From the NCBI RefSeq assembly GCF_900104185.1, contig NZ_FNIZ01000005.1, positions 134,278 to 198,277 on the forward strand: a stretch of DNA of 64,000 nt, written 5' to 3'. Below the pieces are notes generated by a model. That model did no database searches and was not told the DNA's origin. It was given only the letters and a program-made list of their open reading frames with translations. This stretch comes from Halobacillus aidingensis. Its GTDB lineage: Bacteria; Bacillota; Bacilli; Bacillales; Halobacillaceae. Below are positions 17,279-25,712 of this stretch, piece after piece. Each line of letters starts with the position of its first letter. Position 1 is the first letter of the stretch. The translations under genes were made by a program, and so were the position numbers.

Positions 17279-17587
17279 ATGAAAAAAGGAATTCGTGGTT
17301 TGATTGCAGTCTTAGTGTTTCCATTGCCGGTTTTGGAATGTGGTTATGAATGAAAAAGCAAAGTGTCCCCTCCAGGAATGATGGTCCATACGGAAACCAG
17401 TGATACACATGTCATTTCCGAGGGAGAAGGGCCGGTGACTGTCGTTTTAGAAGCAGGGTTCAGTTCTATTTCCCTGGACTGGCTTTATGTCCAGCCAGAG
17501 CTTGCCCGGCATGCAGAAATCATCACCTATGACCGTGGAAACTATGGATGGAGCCGTTCAATGAGATCAAAGAAACCAGTTACATAG
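17279..17587 (+). pseudogene. decayed alpha/beta hydrolase
   Basis: An ATG with GGAGATCG before it starts a signal-anchor-like segment (MKKGIRGLIAVLVF) that ends at TGA 17351. The same frame continues at once with a hydrolase N-terminus: HVISEGEGPVTVVLEAGFSS (oxyanion loop), SLDWLYVQPELA and ITYDRGNYGWS. It stops at 17585 before the nucleophile elbow, so the catalytic half is missing. In another frame 17319-17349 reads like the lost membrane anchor (IAGFGMWL), suggesting compensating indels. It is a non-functional remnant, co-directional with ynfA. Confidence 0.8.
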
Positions 17588-18724
17588 TTAAGGACGGTCT
17601 GCGGATCGTCCTTCTGTTTTGTGAAAAAATGTATGCTTTGTTTGAGAGGCGAACTCGATTTCTTCCAACGTCCGGCAATACACAGGTTCAATGTCTCCGC
17701 TGAATTCCTTTGCATTCTTCTTCATCAAGTCCAATATGTTTACACTCTTGAACCAATCCCCTGTCTCCGCTTCTGCATGGACCCAGTCCTCCCACACAAT
17801 CTCCAGTCTGGGACTGTAAATTTTGGGCCCGTTCTGCTTTCGTTTGCATGGGCTCATAGTCATTTCATGGACATGACCCGGTGGTGTTTCATTGACATCA
17901 TTAAATAGTTGCGGCCAGTAATCCTTACGCGAGCCTGTGTGTTTATTAGCTGAGCACCATTGGACGATTTGATCCAAGCGTGACCGCACACCATAAAGAA
18001 GCTCGTAAAGAGATCTTCCGAGGAGAATGCGTTCATCTACGGCAGAAAAGTGGTGAACGGTTCCACCGACGAGTTTGATCTTCTGCTGGATCGGAGTCAT
18101 ATAAGGGAAGAGGATATGATTCATTGAAAGCATATCTTGAAGTTTGAACATCACTTTGTCCATAACAGTCGCCATGTAAAGGTGGTTTCTTACCACACGA
18201 TTTTCGATATAATGCTGTTCATTGACGATCAGCGCTTTCGTCAGTTCTTCACTATTTCCGCTTTTCCAAAAACGTTCCCAAAAAGGCTTCATGAATTTGG
18301 ATACGTTCAACGCATCTAATAGGTGATAGAGAGGCCGGCCATGCTTCAAACTGGCATCATATAGCAATAGCTGGGGGTAAGCATCCTGAAAGATGAGCCA
18401 ATTTCCTCGTTCTAAGAAAACGAAAAAGTCTCTCCCTTCTTTTCCTGTCAACAACTTTGGTAGATATTCACCCTTCAGATCAGTCATGTTCCAGCCCGCG
18501 TTTCTAGAGACGAGGTGGGCAAGCAGTGCCCAATGAATTTCAGGATGCTTTTCAAAAAAGTGAAGATACGCCATCGTACGTGTGACATTGTTTCGATTTT
18601 TCTCCTGAGTGATCCTCCTTATTTCCTTCACGAGCGTTTCTTCCTGCGTCGTCAACGGGGCTGGGGTTGCTTTCAACGCGGCCTTCAAGTCTTTTTTCAG
18701 CAGGCGCCATTTGGATGAAAACAT
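17588..18724 (-). CDS. DUF2515 family protein (YppC-like)
   Basis: 378 aa, soluble, rich in aromatic residues and His (NEQHYIENRVV, HHFSAVDERILLG, SLYELLYG). It resembles the DUF2515/YppC family of Bacilli; no function is known. ATG has AGGAGGTG 10 nt upstream. It faces the hydrolase remnant: a small hairpin at 17590-17613 (AAGGACG with CGTCCTT) overlaps its last codons. Single gene on the minus strand. Confidence 0.82.
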   Translation of the reverse strand: MFSSKWRLLKKDLKAALKATPAPLTTQEETLVKEIRRITQEKNRNNVTRTMAYLHFFEKHPEIHWALLAHLVSRNAGWNMTDLKGEYLPKLLTGKEGRDFFVFLERGNWLIFQDAYPQLLLYDASLKHGRPLYHLLDALNVSKFMKPFWERFWKSGNSEELTKALIVNEQHYIENRVVRNHLYMATVMDKVMFKLQDMLSMNHILFPYMTPIQQKIKLVGGTVHHFSAVDERILLGRSLYELLYGVRSRLDQIVQWCSANKHTGSRKDYWPQLFNDVNETPPGHVHEMTMSPCKRKQNGPKIYSPRLEIVWEDWVHAEAETGDWFKSVNILDLMKKNAKEFSGDIEPVYCRTLEEIEFASQTKHTFFHKTEGRSADRP

Positions 18725-18866
18725 ATCCTTTTCACCTCCTACTACGAATATATTTCCGAAACGAATGCAACATGATTAACTTAGTATTTGTCTGCCATCC
18801 TTCTCTATGTAAAAAAAGGAAGGAATTTCAATTCAGGTAGCGAATTTTAAGAGAAGGAGGAGCGAG

Positions 18867-19022
18867 ATGGATTTCCCTTTGAAGAAAAAGATAACCAATG
18901 ATAAGAGCAACCTATACAAATCGCAGCTATAACAGAACGCCAAACAGCTTCCACAAGCACTTGAACAAACAACGAGAAATGCTGCCGTTGAAAAGGTTTT
19001 GAGCCGGTGGTCTTTTCCATAA
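18867..19022 (+). pseudogene. possible small gene broken by one stop codon
   Basis: ATG 18867 has the strong site GAAGGAGGAGC 6 nt upstream. The frame reads 21 codons (DFPLKKKITNDKSNLYKSQ) to TAA 18930 and then 29 more open codons in the same frame (QNAKQLPQALEQTTRN and onward) to TAA 19020. The two halves look like one small hydrophilic protein with a CAA-to-TAA change. Not recognised. The rest of the gap 18725-19129 holds nothing I can identify. Confidence 0.35.
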
Positions 19023-19129
19023 GGAGAGGAGGAAATTGGGAACGTTGTAGCGAGATCATTCCGTGATATTACGTTCATTCATCCCGCCATACTTCTACGA
19101 TGCTCGAGTGAAGAAATGGAGGGTGCAAG

Positions 19130-19606
19130 ATGGTTCAGTTCCGAACGATTGACTTAAAAAAAGACCGGCAGTGTATCATTGATTTCCGTAAAGATTCGTT
19201 TATGGTGAGCTTCGGTAACACCTCAGGCTTTGACGCAAATGCATACTTGTTCTATGTGCTTGAAAAAGTAGAGCAATACCCTGATGGTTTCGTTATGGCA
19301 CAGGTAGACGGAGGAGTCATTGGTCAGCTGGAGTTATCGGTGAAAAAGTATAAGGGACGGAAAATCGGATACATTCACTTGTTTTACCTGATCCCTTCAG
19401 AGCGTGGGAAAGGAATGGGGAAAGCACTTCACAACTACGCGATCGATTTTTTTAAAAAACGTAACCTTGAGGAATTTCATTTGCGTGTTGCACCTGATAA
19501 CCATCGAGCACGCCAATTTTATGAGAAGGCAGGGATGAAAACAATCGGTCCTGATCTTGATGGGAAAGTTATTCGGATGAAAGGGTCTGTCACAAAATCC
19601 ATTTAG
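19130..19606 (+). CDS. GNAT N-acetyltransferase
   Basis: 158 aa single GNAT domain. The acetyl-CoA motif is YLIPSERGKGMGKALHNYAI (R/Q-x-x-G-x-G/A), followed by LRVAPDNHRARQFYEKAGM, the typical motif B. Acceptor unknown. ATG follows TGGAGGG. The glycolipid-binding protein gene follows after 11 bp, so the two probably share a transcript. Confidence 0.9.
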   Translation: MVQFRTIDLKKDRQCIIDFRKDSFMVSFGNTSGFDANAYLFYVLEKVEQYPDGFVMAQVDGGVIGQLELSVKKYKGRKIGYIHLFYLIPSERGKGMGKALHNYAIDFFKKRNLEEFHLRVAPDNHRARQFYEKAGMKTIGPDLDGKVIRMKGSVTKSI

Positions 19607-19617
19607 GAGGGAAGCAT

Positions 19618-20253
19618 ATGGAGCAACGTGTGATTTGGGATCATCTGGAGTCCGCTGGAGCGGAACATTTAACGTTGAAAAAGTTAACCAATCATATGGA
19701 GGTACGAGGGACGGTATTGCTTGTGGATCAGGGAGTGCCACATCATCTTACTTATGATTTGAAGCTCGGACTTGATTGGAAGACTAAAAAAGTGAAGATT
19801 TATCAAGAACAAGAGACCGAGCCCTTTGTCGTCCAGGCGGAAAAACAGGATAAGTGGTGGGTCAATGGGAGGTACGATGAGAATCTGGATGGGGCGACGA
19901 ACGTCGATTTGACCATCACGCCTTTTTCCAACACCTTGCCGATCAATCGTGTGACCTGGCATATAGGAGAACGACGGACGTTCAAAATGGTTTTTGTCGA
20001 TGTATTAAGGAAAGAAGTATTTCCACTGCTTCAAGTGTACACGTATTTGGGAGATAACGACGGTTATAGGATCTTTCAATACCGCTGCAGGGATTATGAG
20101 ACCGCACTAGTCATTGATGCTGAAGGCTGGGTCGTCGAGTATCCTGGTGCCTTTGAACGCAAAGCCCTGTTGACAACAGGAGACCGGAATGTAGGGAAAC
20201 AACCACAGCCTCTTCTAGCTAATGCTCCATCTTCGTCAGAAGGATTTTATTAA
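19618..20253 (+). CDS. putative glycolipid-binding family protein (DUF1089)
   Basis: 211 aa, a beta-rich soluble protein without signal peptide. Segments such as YDLKLGLDWKTKKV, WWVNGRY, GATNVDLTITPFSNTLPINR and QYRCRDYETALVIDAEGWVVEYPG fit the putative glycolipid-binding family. Its role is unknown. ATG has TAGGAGGG 6 nt upstream. Paired with the GNAT gene and followed by a strong terminator. Confidence 0.82.
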   Translation: MEQRVIWDHLESAGAEHLTLKKLTNHMEVRGTVLLVDQGVPHHLTYDLKLGLDWKTKKVKIYQEQETEPFVVQAEKQDKWWVNGRYDENLDGATNVDLTITPFSNTLPINRVTWHIGERRTFKMVFVDVLRKEVFPLLQVYTYLGDNDGYRIFQYRCRDYETALVIDAEGWVVEYPGAFERKALLTTGDRNVGKQPQPLLANAPSSSEGFY

Positions 20254-20304
20254 AAGCTGATCAGCAAATTATTTTGACTCTCCATGGCATAGGATCTACC
20301 GCAG

Positions 20305-20343
20305 AAGCGTGATGAAGAGAAAGTCTTCATCACGCTTTTTTTG
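20305..20343 (+). terminator. terminator of the GNAT/glycolipid-binding operon
   Basis: AAGCGTGATGAAGA pairs perfectly with TCTTCATCACGCTT around GAAAG, followed by eight T. Confidence 0.93.
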
Positions 20344-20396
20344 CTGGCTAATAATCATAAATACTCATATGTGAACCTCTGGTTAGTTCTAAAGTA

Positions 20397-20426
20397 TTGA
20401 ACCTCAAGTATTGAAGTAATTATAAA
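20397..20426 (+). promoter_or_regulatory. candidate promoter of the ferritin-like gene
   Basis: TTGAAC (20397-20402), 18 bp, TATAAA (20421-20426). AAGTATTGAA occurs twice here (20392-20401 and 20407-20416), one copy overlapping the -35. Confidence 0.35.
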
Positions 20427-20523
20427 TCAAGATCGATAAAAGATACAAAACATTCGATTTGCACACAAAACCGCCCATTTTTCATAGGATAGGTTGATGA
20501 CTTCTAAAAGGAGGTTGGATTCA

Positions 20524-21450
20524 TTGTATCGGAATCAGTATGGATATACATTCAACCCTTATGGATATGATGGTTACTTTCGCATCCAAAATGACCAATC
20601 ACTAGTAAAAGATGTGGAAAAAGCGATTAACGGCGAGTACAGTGCGATTGCCTGCTACAATAAATTGGCCGATTTAGCCCCTACACAGCAGGCAAGACAG
20701 CAGATTTATGAGGTTCGTCAGGATGAAATCCGTCACTATGAGGCCTTCAGCAATATTTATAAGCAACTGACAGGAAAACAACCATCCCCGAAAATCACTG
20801 AACCGTGCCCCGATCAATACATGGATGGGATAGAAGCAGCGTTTGTCGATGAACAAAAGACAACAGACTTTTATTATGAAATCGAGCGGAAAGCACAGGA
20901 TCTTTCCATCAAAGAAACGTTTCGCCAGGCGGGGGCTGATGAACAGAACCATGCCGTTTGGTTTCTGTATTTTCTTTCATTCCCTCAAAGGGATCATTTT
21001 CAGGTAAGGCAACAGGATTATGGGGCGGCAGGTGCCTTGAGCGCTTCTTCATTAACCTTCGCAGATATGTTGACGTATGCCATCCAGGATGAATATCTTG
21101 CCCAAGCCCGTTATGAAGATATTAGGCGGGAATTTGGCGATATCCAGACATTCGTCCGAATTCAGGAAGCGGAGAAACGCCACATTTCTGCCCTGAATAC
21201 ACTTTTCACAAGATATCAAATCCCTATACCATCCGATGACGCGAGTCAGTATGTAAGCACTCCTGACAGTGTAAAAGCGGCGTATGCAGCTGGTGTTCAG
21301 GGGGAAATTGAAAACATATCCATGTATGAAAAGTTTTTATTGTATGATTTGCCAGAGGATGTGAGAACTGTTTTTACACAGTTAAGGAATGCATCATTGA
21401 ACCACCTCGCAGCCTTCCGTCGTGGCCTTGCACGGTTTGAGGAATCATAA
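20524..21450 (+). CDS. double ferritin-like domain protein
   Basis: 308 aa. A short Tyr/Gly/Asn-rich start (YGYTFNPYGYDGYF), reminiscent of coat proteins, is followed by two ferritin-like four-helix units. The first has GEYSAIACYNKLA, EVRQDEIRHYEAF and FVDEQKTTDFYYEI with the ADEQNHAVWF helix (ExxH-type iron ligands); the second has DEYLAQARYEDI and QEAEKRHISALNTLF. A metal-binding or oxidant-protection role is likely by family; location in the spore is a guess. TTG 20524 lies 10 nt after AAAGGAGG and is preferred over the frame's earlier TTG at 20494. Confidence 0.82.
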   Translation: MYRNQYGYTFNPYGYDGYFRIQNDQSLVKDVEKAINGEYSAIACYNKLADLAPTQQARQQIYEVRQDEIRHYEAFSNIYKQLTGKQPSPKITEPCPDQYMDGIEAAFVDEQKTTDFYYEIERKAQDLSIKETFRQAGADEQNHAVWFLYFLSFPQRDHFQVRQQDYGAAGALSASSLTFADMLTYAIQDEYLAQARYEDIRREFGDIQTFVRIQEAEKRHISALNTLFTRYQIPIPSDDASQYVSTPDSVKAAYAAGVQGEIENISMYEKFLLYDLPEDVRTVFTQLRNASLNHLAAFRRGLARFEES

Positions 21451-21501
21451 GAGCTGCATGACAGCTCTTTACATACGTCCCTGTAAAGTGTTATTCAACT
21501 A

Positions 21502-22216
21502 TCTGGCAGGATTGTGTAAGACTCAGTTTCGAGACTTTTGTGTAAGTGGATGGGGCTGCGGGGAATGACTCGCTTTCCGTGGGAGCGCGGTGAGCCTCCT
21601 CGGACTGCGTCCTGTGGGGTCTCACCAAGCACTTTTTTGCCTCTTAGATATCCAGTTCCGGCGCCTAGCGGCTAGTGAGACTTCCCTCGCTTCTGTACGA
21701 TAAGTCAACATCGAATCACTCCGTTCTTCGTGTTTCCTTTATCTCCGCCAGCTCAGTCCAGTCCATACGCCGCTGATCGAGGCGCCTGCACACTTAAAGT
21801 AGGAGACTCACCATTCCCCTCCGCCCCTTTATCATGTGAGTGTCTCGAAACCACTTCTCGGAAACTCTGCTTGTATGTTCAAAAGAATTGGTCACATAAA
21901 ACTCCCCCCTAGCGGTCATTACGAGCGTGAAGTCTTGATATATAGCGCTTTTCGCCTGTTTCTTAGTGTGTATGGAAGACGGCCCATTTTGGTATAGGGG
22001 TTCGTTTCTCTCCTGCACGGGATGGGGTGGTTGGGAAGCTGCGAGACTCCCGGGGGAGAAAGGAGATAGGCGAGATCCCGCAAGGCGATAGCCTGAGGAA
22101 GCTCGCCACTCCCCCACAGGAAAGCGAGTAGCTTCCCAGCCGCCCCTGACGCTCAATCCCAACAACGAACCCCGAAACACCTCGAAACTGAGTCTTAAAG
22201 AATAGGGAGCTTATAT
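21502..22216. repeat. structured interspersed repeat, copy B
   Basis: Fills most of the 885-bp gap before bioB. The left end has AAGACTCAGTTTCGAGAC (21518-21535) and the right end CTCGAAACTGAGTCTTA (22180-22196), then AATAGGGAGCTTATAT. Here the GGGGCTGCGGGGAAT module is on the left (about 21546-21830) and the GGGTGGTTGGGAAG module on the right (about 22022-22147), so the copy is inverted relative to copy A. The middle (21990-22015) matches the middle of copy A in reverse (GAAACGAACCC). No coding region is supported. Confidence 0.85.
21640..21799. repeat. second repeat family nested inside copy B
   Basis: About 160 bp interrupts the left module between ACTTTTTTG and AGGAGACTCACC, where copy A has only a few bases. 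It carries its own inverted pair, GGCGCCT (21660-21666) and AGGCGCC (21780-21786). Its sequence is unlike the host element. Confidence 0.6.
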
Positions 22217-22280
22217 GGAACATTTATAGCAAAATTGAATCGTGATTTTTCTGATGGGTTATGGTATTCTGAATCTAAAT

Positions 22281-22306
22281 GTTAACCATTTATTTTATAG
22301 GTTAAC
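22281..22306 (+). promoter_or_regulatory. BirA operator
   Basis: GTTAACC and GGTTAAC half-sites are separated by 12 bp, 30 bp before the bioB start. The half-sites match the biotin-repressor operator; the spacing is slightly shorter than the 14-16 bp I remember for most operators. BirA charged with biotinyl-AMP would repress bioB here. Confidence 0.75.
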
Positions 22307-22335
22307 TAAGTGAGACATCAGAAAGGGGAATCTGT

Positions 22336-23325
22336 ATGTGGAGTCATCTAGTGGAAAAATCGTTGAATGGAGAAGAAATTACAGATCAGGAAGCGTTTGA
22401 AGTGTTGAATTGTCCAGACGATGAACTTCTAAACTTATTACACCAAGCTTACCAAGTAAGAAAGGCACATTATGGCAACAAAGTGAAACTGAATATGATC
22501 GTCAATACGAAGTCCGGCTTCTGCCCGGAGAACTGTGGGTATTGTTCGCAGTCCAGAGATTCGAGTGCCCCCATTCAAAAATACCGGATGATGGACAAGG
22601 ACACCATCGTAAAAGGAGCTGAAAAAGCCTCTAAAATGGGGTCGGGGACTTACTGTATCGTGGCAAGTGGTCGAGGTCCATCAAAACGTGAACTTGATAT
22701 CGTCACATCTGCAGTAAAAGAAATCAAAGAAGCCTATGATATGAGAGTTTGTGCGTGTCTGGGTTTATTGAAAGCTGAACAGGCGGAGCAATTGAAAGAC
22801 GCGGGTGTGGACCGCTACAATCATAATATCAATACTTCAGAAAATCATCATGATGAAATAACTACAAGTCATACATATCATGACCGGGTAGGGACAGTGA
22901 ATCATGCGAAAGAGGCTGGCATTTCGCCTTGCTCCGGAGTCATCGTAGGGATGAAAGAGACGAAGCGGGACGTGATCGATATGGCACGTGCTTTGAAAAC
23001 TCTTGATGCAGACTCCATTCCGGTGAACTTTTTACATGCCATTGATGGAACAGCTTTAGAGGGGACGGATGAACTCTCACCTTCCTATTGCTTGAAAGTC
23101 CTTTGCTTGTTCCGTTTCATCAACCCAACGAAAGAAATACGTGTCTCCGGAGGTCGTGAAGTGAATTTAAGAAGCCTTCAGCCATTAAGCTTGTATCCTG
23201 CAAATTCTATTTTCATCGGTGATTACTTGACGACGGATGGTCAGGAGAGTACGGAAGACCATCGAATGATCGAGGATCTTGGATTTGAAATTGATGTTGT
23301 TAATGAAGATAAGGTGATGATGTGA
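22336..23325 (+). CDS. bioB: biotin synthase
   Basis: 329 aa radical-SAM enzyme inserting sulfur into dethiobiotin. The cluster motif CPENCGYC gives C63, C67 and C70; further marks are YNHNINTSENHH, the GVIVGMKET segment and IRVSGGREVNLRSLQP. ATG follows AAAGGGG. It stands alone: no other biotin gene is adjacent, so earlier steps must be encoded elsewhere or dethiobiotin/pimelate derivatives imported. The BirA box upstream indicates biotin-dependent repression. Ends at its own terminator. Confidence 0.97.
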   Translation: MWSHLVEKSLNGEEITDQEAFEVLNCPDDELLNLLHQAYQVRKAHYGNKVKLNMIVNTKSGFCPENCGYCSQSRDSSAPIQKYRMMDKDTIVKGAEKASKMGSGTYCIVASGRGPSKRELDIVTSAVKEIKEAYDMRVCACLGLLKAEQAEQLKDAGVDRYNHNINTSENHHDEITTSHTYHDRVGTVNHAKEAGISPCSGVIVGMKETKRDVIDMARALKTLDADSIPVNFLHAIDGTALEGTDELSPSYCLKVLCLFRFINPTKEIRVSGGREVNLRSLQPLSLYPANSIFIGDYLTTDGQESTEDHRMIEDLGFEIDVVNEDKVMM

Positions 23326-23349
23326 AAAACTGCTGAACGGCAGTTTTTT
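23326..23349 (+). terminator. terminator of bioB
   Basis: AAAACTGC pairs with GCAGTTTT directly after the stop codon, followed by T6. Confidence 0.85.
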
Positions 23350-23398
23350 CTTTTGCGATAAAAATCATCTGTTTGTGTACACAATATCCAGGCTTCTA

Positions 23399-23427
23399 TT
23401 GATATAGTACAGGTTTGCAATTAGAAT
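23399..23427 (+). promoter_or_regulatory. sigma-A promoter of the acyl-CoA synthetase gene
   Basis: TTGATA (23399-23404), exactly 17 bp, TAGAAT (23422-23427). Transcription would begin near 23434. Confidence 0.7.
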
Positions 23428-23431
23428 AATA

Positions 23432-23445
23432 TGTAAGCGCTTAAT
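23432..23445 (+). promoter_or_regulatory. candidate CcpA cre site over the start of transcription
   Basis: TGTAAGCGCTTAAT matches 12 of 14 positions of the cre consensus TGWAANCGNTNWCA, with the palindromic core AAGCGCTT. It overlaps the predicted transcription start, a position where CcpA represses. Confidence 0.5.
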
Positions 23446-23472
23446 AATTTTTATAAAGGGAGAGGGTATCCG

Positions 23473-25047
23473 ATGCATGTTCCATTGATTTTGACAGAGT
23501 TTCTGGACAGGGCGGTACAGTTGTATGGAGAGAAACCGGCGATCATTGATGAGGATTGGACACTGACTTACCGCGAGTTGAACGCTCGGGTTAACCAGTT
23601 ATCAAGAGGGCTTGAATCTTTAGGTGTGAAGAAAGGGGACAAGGTGGCTTATCTTGCTCCGAATTCGACGGAAATGCTTGAAGGATTCTACGGTGTCTTT
23701 CAGTTGGGGGCTGTAATGACCCCGTTGAATACTAGGTTGAAGCCGGCGGACTACCGTTTCATTTTAGAGCACAGTGAAAGTAAAGTGCTTCTCGTCGATC
23801 ATACTCTCCTGCCGTTAGTGCAAGAGGTTGTGCAGGACCTTCCTTCTATAGAGAAAGTGATTGTCCATGGAGATCCATCCAAGGAAGGGTATGAGTCATG
23901 GCTGTCCCAGTTTTCACCCGATCGTTTTGAACGGGTGGCGATAGAGGAGACAGATATTGCTTCTTTACTTTATACGAGCGGAACGACGGGAAATCCTAAA
24001 GGGGTATTGTTAAGTCATCGGTCCAATTACCTCCATGCTTTATCATCCATGCATCACTTAAGGGTTTCGGATCAGGATACTCTCCTCCATGTCCTGCCAA
24101 TGTTTCATGTGAACGGATGGGGATCTCCTTTTTATTATACGGCGAACGGTGCTACACAAGTGATGCTTCGCAAAACAGATCCACAATTAATCGTAGAAAA
24201 AGTAGAAAAACACAAAGTGTCCGTGCTACATATGGCGCCGACCGTGTTAAACATGGTCATTGGGGCGTACGAAGAGAAGCAGCCATCCATTGACCATGAG
24301 GTAAGAGTCGTGATTGCAGGTTCAGCCCCTCCGCCGGCATTTGTCCGTAAAGTGGAAGAAGACTTGAAATGGAAATTCGTCCAGGTGTACGGCATGACAG
24401 AAATCTCACCACTGATTACTACATCGGAACTTCGGTCGATGGATGTGGATCGACCAGCGGAAGAGCGTTATCGCTTGAAAGCGAAAGCTGGTTACAGCAT
24501 GATCGGCAGCCAGGTGAAGGTCGTGGATGAGTTGGGAGAAGAAGTTCCGAGCGATGGAACATCTATTGGGGAAATCGTAACAAAATCAAACAATGTGATG
24601 GAAGGGTATTATAAAAATGTCGAAGCGACCCATGAAGCTATAAGAGATGGATGGCTTTATACGGGAGATATGGCAGTGGTTGATGACGGAGGGAATATTG
24701 AAATTGTCGACCGCAAGAAAGATGTAATCATCAGCGGAGGAGAAAACATATCTTCCATTGAAGTGGAAGCGACCTTATATGAACACCCATCCATACTTGA
24801 AGCGGCTGTCGTTGCTGTTCCAGATGAAAAGTGGGGAGAGGTACCCCATGCGGTAGTGGTAGTGAAAGAAGGAGAAACTCTCTCAGAAGAAGAAGTGATC
24901 CTGTTTTGCCGTGAGAAACTGGCTCACTTCAAAGCACCAAAAAGCGTTACTTTTATCGAAGAATTACCGAAGACAGCGTCTGGAAAGATTCAGAAAGTCG
25001 TCATTCGGAAGAAGTTTTGGAAAGACCAGAATCGAATGGTCAATTAA
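23473..25047 (+). CDS. fatty-acyl-CoA synthetase (AMP-forming)
   Basis: 524 aa member of the ANL adenylating family. Visible: P-loop YTSGTTGNPKG, the VYGMTEISPL A5 motif, YTGDMAVVDDGG, the hinge region DRKKDVIISGGENISS and the C-terminal catalytic lysine in PKTASGKIQK. It activates a carboxylic acid to acyl-AMP and then acyl-CoA; the long-chain/medium-chain choice is not readable, though the sequence resembles fatty-acid ligases used in beta-oxidation. ATG has AGGGAGAGGG upstream. Single gene between two terminators, with a possible CcpA site consistent with catabolite repression of fatty-acid use. Confidence 0.92.
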   Translation: MHVPLILTEFLDRAVQLYGEKPAIIDEDWTLTYRELNARVNQLSRGLESLGVKKGDKVAYLAPNSTEMLEGFYGVFQLGAVMTPLNTRLKPADYRFILEHSESKVLLVDHTLLPLVQEVVQDLPSIEKVIVHGDPSKEGYESWLSQFSPDRFERVAIEETDIASLLYTSGTTGNPKGVLLSHRSNYLHALSSMHHLRVSDQDTLLHVLPMFHVNGWGSPFYYTANGATQVMLRKTDPQLIVEKVEKHKVSVLHMAPTVLNMVIGAYEEKQPSIDHEVRVVIAGSAPPPAFVRKVEEDLKWKFVQVYGMTEISPLITTSELRSMDVDRPAEERYRLKAKAGYSMIGSQVKVVDELGEEVPSDGTSIGEIVTKSNNVMEGYYKNVEATHEAIRDGWLYTGDMAVVDDGGNIEIVDRKKDVIISGGENISSIEVEATLYEHPSILEAAVVAVPDEKWGEVPHAVVVVKEGETLSEEEVILFCREKLAHFKAPKSVTFIEELPKTASGKIQKVVIRKKFWKDQNRMVN

Positions 25048-25060
25048 AGAAGGTTCAATT

Positions 25061-25089
25061 AGCCTAAAGCCGACGCTTTAGGCTTTTTT
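25061..25089 (+). terminator. terminator of the acyl-CoA synthetase gene
   Basis: AGCCTAAAGC pairs with GCTTTAGGCT around CGAC, followed by T6. The following 160 bp (25090-25250) contain no gene. Confidence 0.93.
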
Positions 25090-25254
25090 GTTTTGGAATT
25101 AATAAAATGCTCCTAGCTGCATAAACGTGTGAGGAAAATTGGGATGTGGTGCCACATTCGGATCCAACAGCTGGACACTTACGGATAAGCCCTTATTCTG
25201 GAAAAAAGACTCAAATTCTGCTTAAATGTTCATTGGAAACCAGAAGTTTAATTG

Positions 25255-25282
25255 TTGACATAAATACCTCATAGGGTATAAA
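25255..25282 (+). promoter_or_regulatory. promoter with CstR/CsoR-type operator
   Basis: TTGACA (25255-25260), 16 bp, TATAAA (25277-25282). Between and overlapping them lies ATACCTCATAGGGTAT (25264-25279), a near-palindrome with the ATACC/GGTAT arms of CsoR-family operators. The downstream genes are rhodaneses, which points to the persulfide-sensing CstR rather than copper-sensing CsoR. Confidence 0.7.
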
Positions 25283-25316
25283 ATGTTTTTAGTTCAAGAC
25301 ATAAAGGAGGAACATC

Positions 25317-25700
25317 ATGTCATTTGTAATGATTGTAACGTTAGTCGTAGGAGCGGGGCTTTTTCTTCTTCACCGATATCTCCCGGTCTCTCACGTGAAA
25401 AAAATGAACATGTCCGAAATAACTGCAAAAAATGATGGCATGGTCGTTCCCGTTGATACGAGGGATTATCAAACATCATCTCATGATAAAATGGAACATG
25501 CTGTTTGTCTGCCACTGGCTTATTTAGAAAGACATCATCAAGATATACCACAGCGTCCGATTGTTTTGGTTTGTTCAGATGAAGTTGAAAAGAATTTGGC
25601 AGCGAGACTGCTGAAGAGAAAAGGGTATGAAGTAATTGGTTATACCATCCCGGCTAAACACCAGGAATGTCGGGCGATGCCATGTATGATTGAAAAATAA
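25317..25700 (+). CDS. membrane-anchored rhodanese-like protein
   Basis: 127 aa. An N-terminal helix (residues 3-21) anchors a rhodanese-like domain: VPVDTRDY, then VLVCSDEVEKN at the position of the active-site loop, followed by the AARLLKRKGYEVIGY helix-strand. The loop keeps a cysteine but lacks the usual CxxGxR pattern. A second Cys pair lies at the C-terminus (ECRAMPC). A sulfur-handling role is suggested by family, operator and the neighbouring true rhodanese. ATG has AAAGGAGG 6 nt upstream; first gene of a two-gene operon. Confidence 0.75.
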   Translation: MSFVMIVTLVVGAGLFLLHRYLPVSHVKKMNMSEITAKNDGMVVPVDTRDYQTSSHDKMEHAVCLPLAYLERHHQDIPQRPIVLVCSDEVEKNLAARLLKRKGYEVIGYTIPAKHQECRAMPCMIEK

Positions 25701-25712
25701 GGGGTGAAACAA

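Noticed and set aside
18833-19078. 81-codon minus-strand frame with hydrophobic content
   Set aside because: No ribosome binding site; the better signal in this gap is the plus-strand frame starting at 18867.
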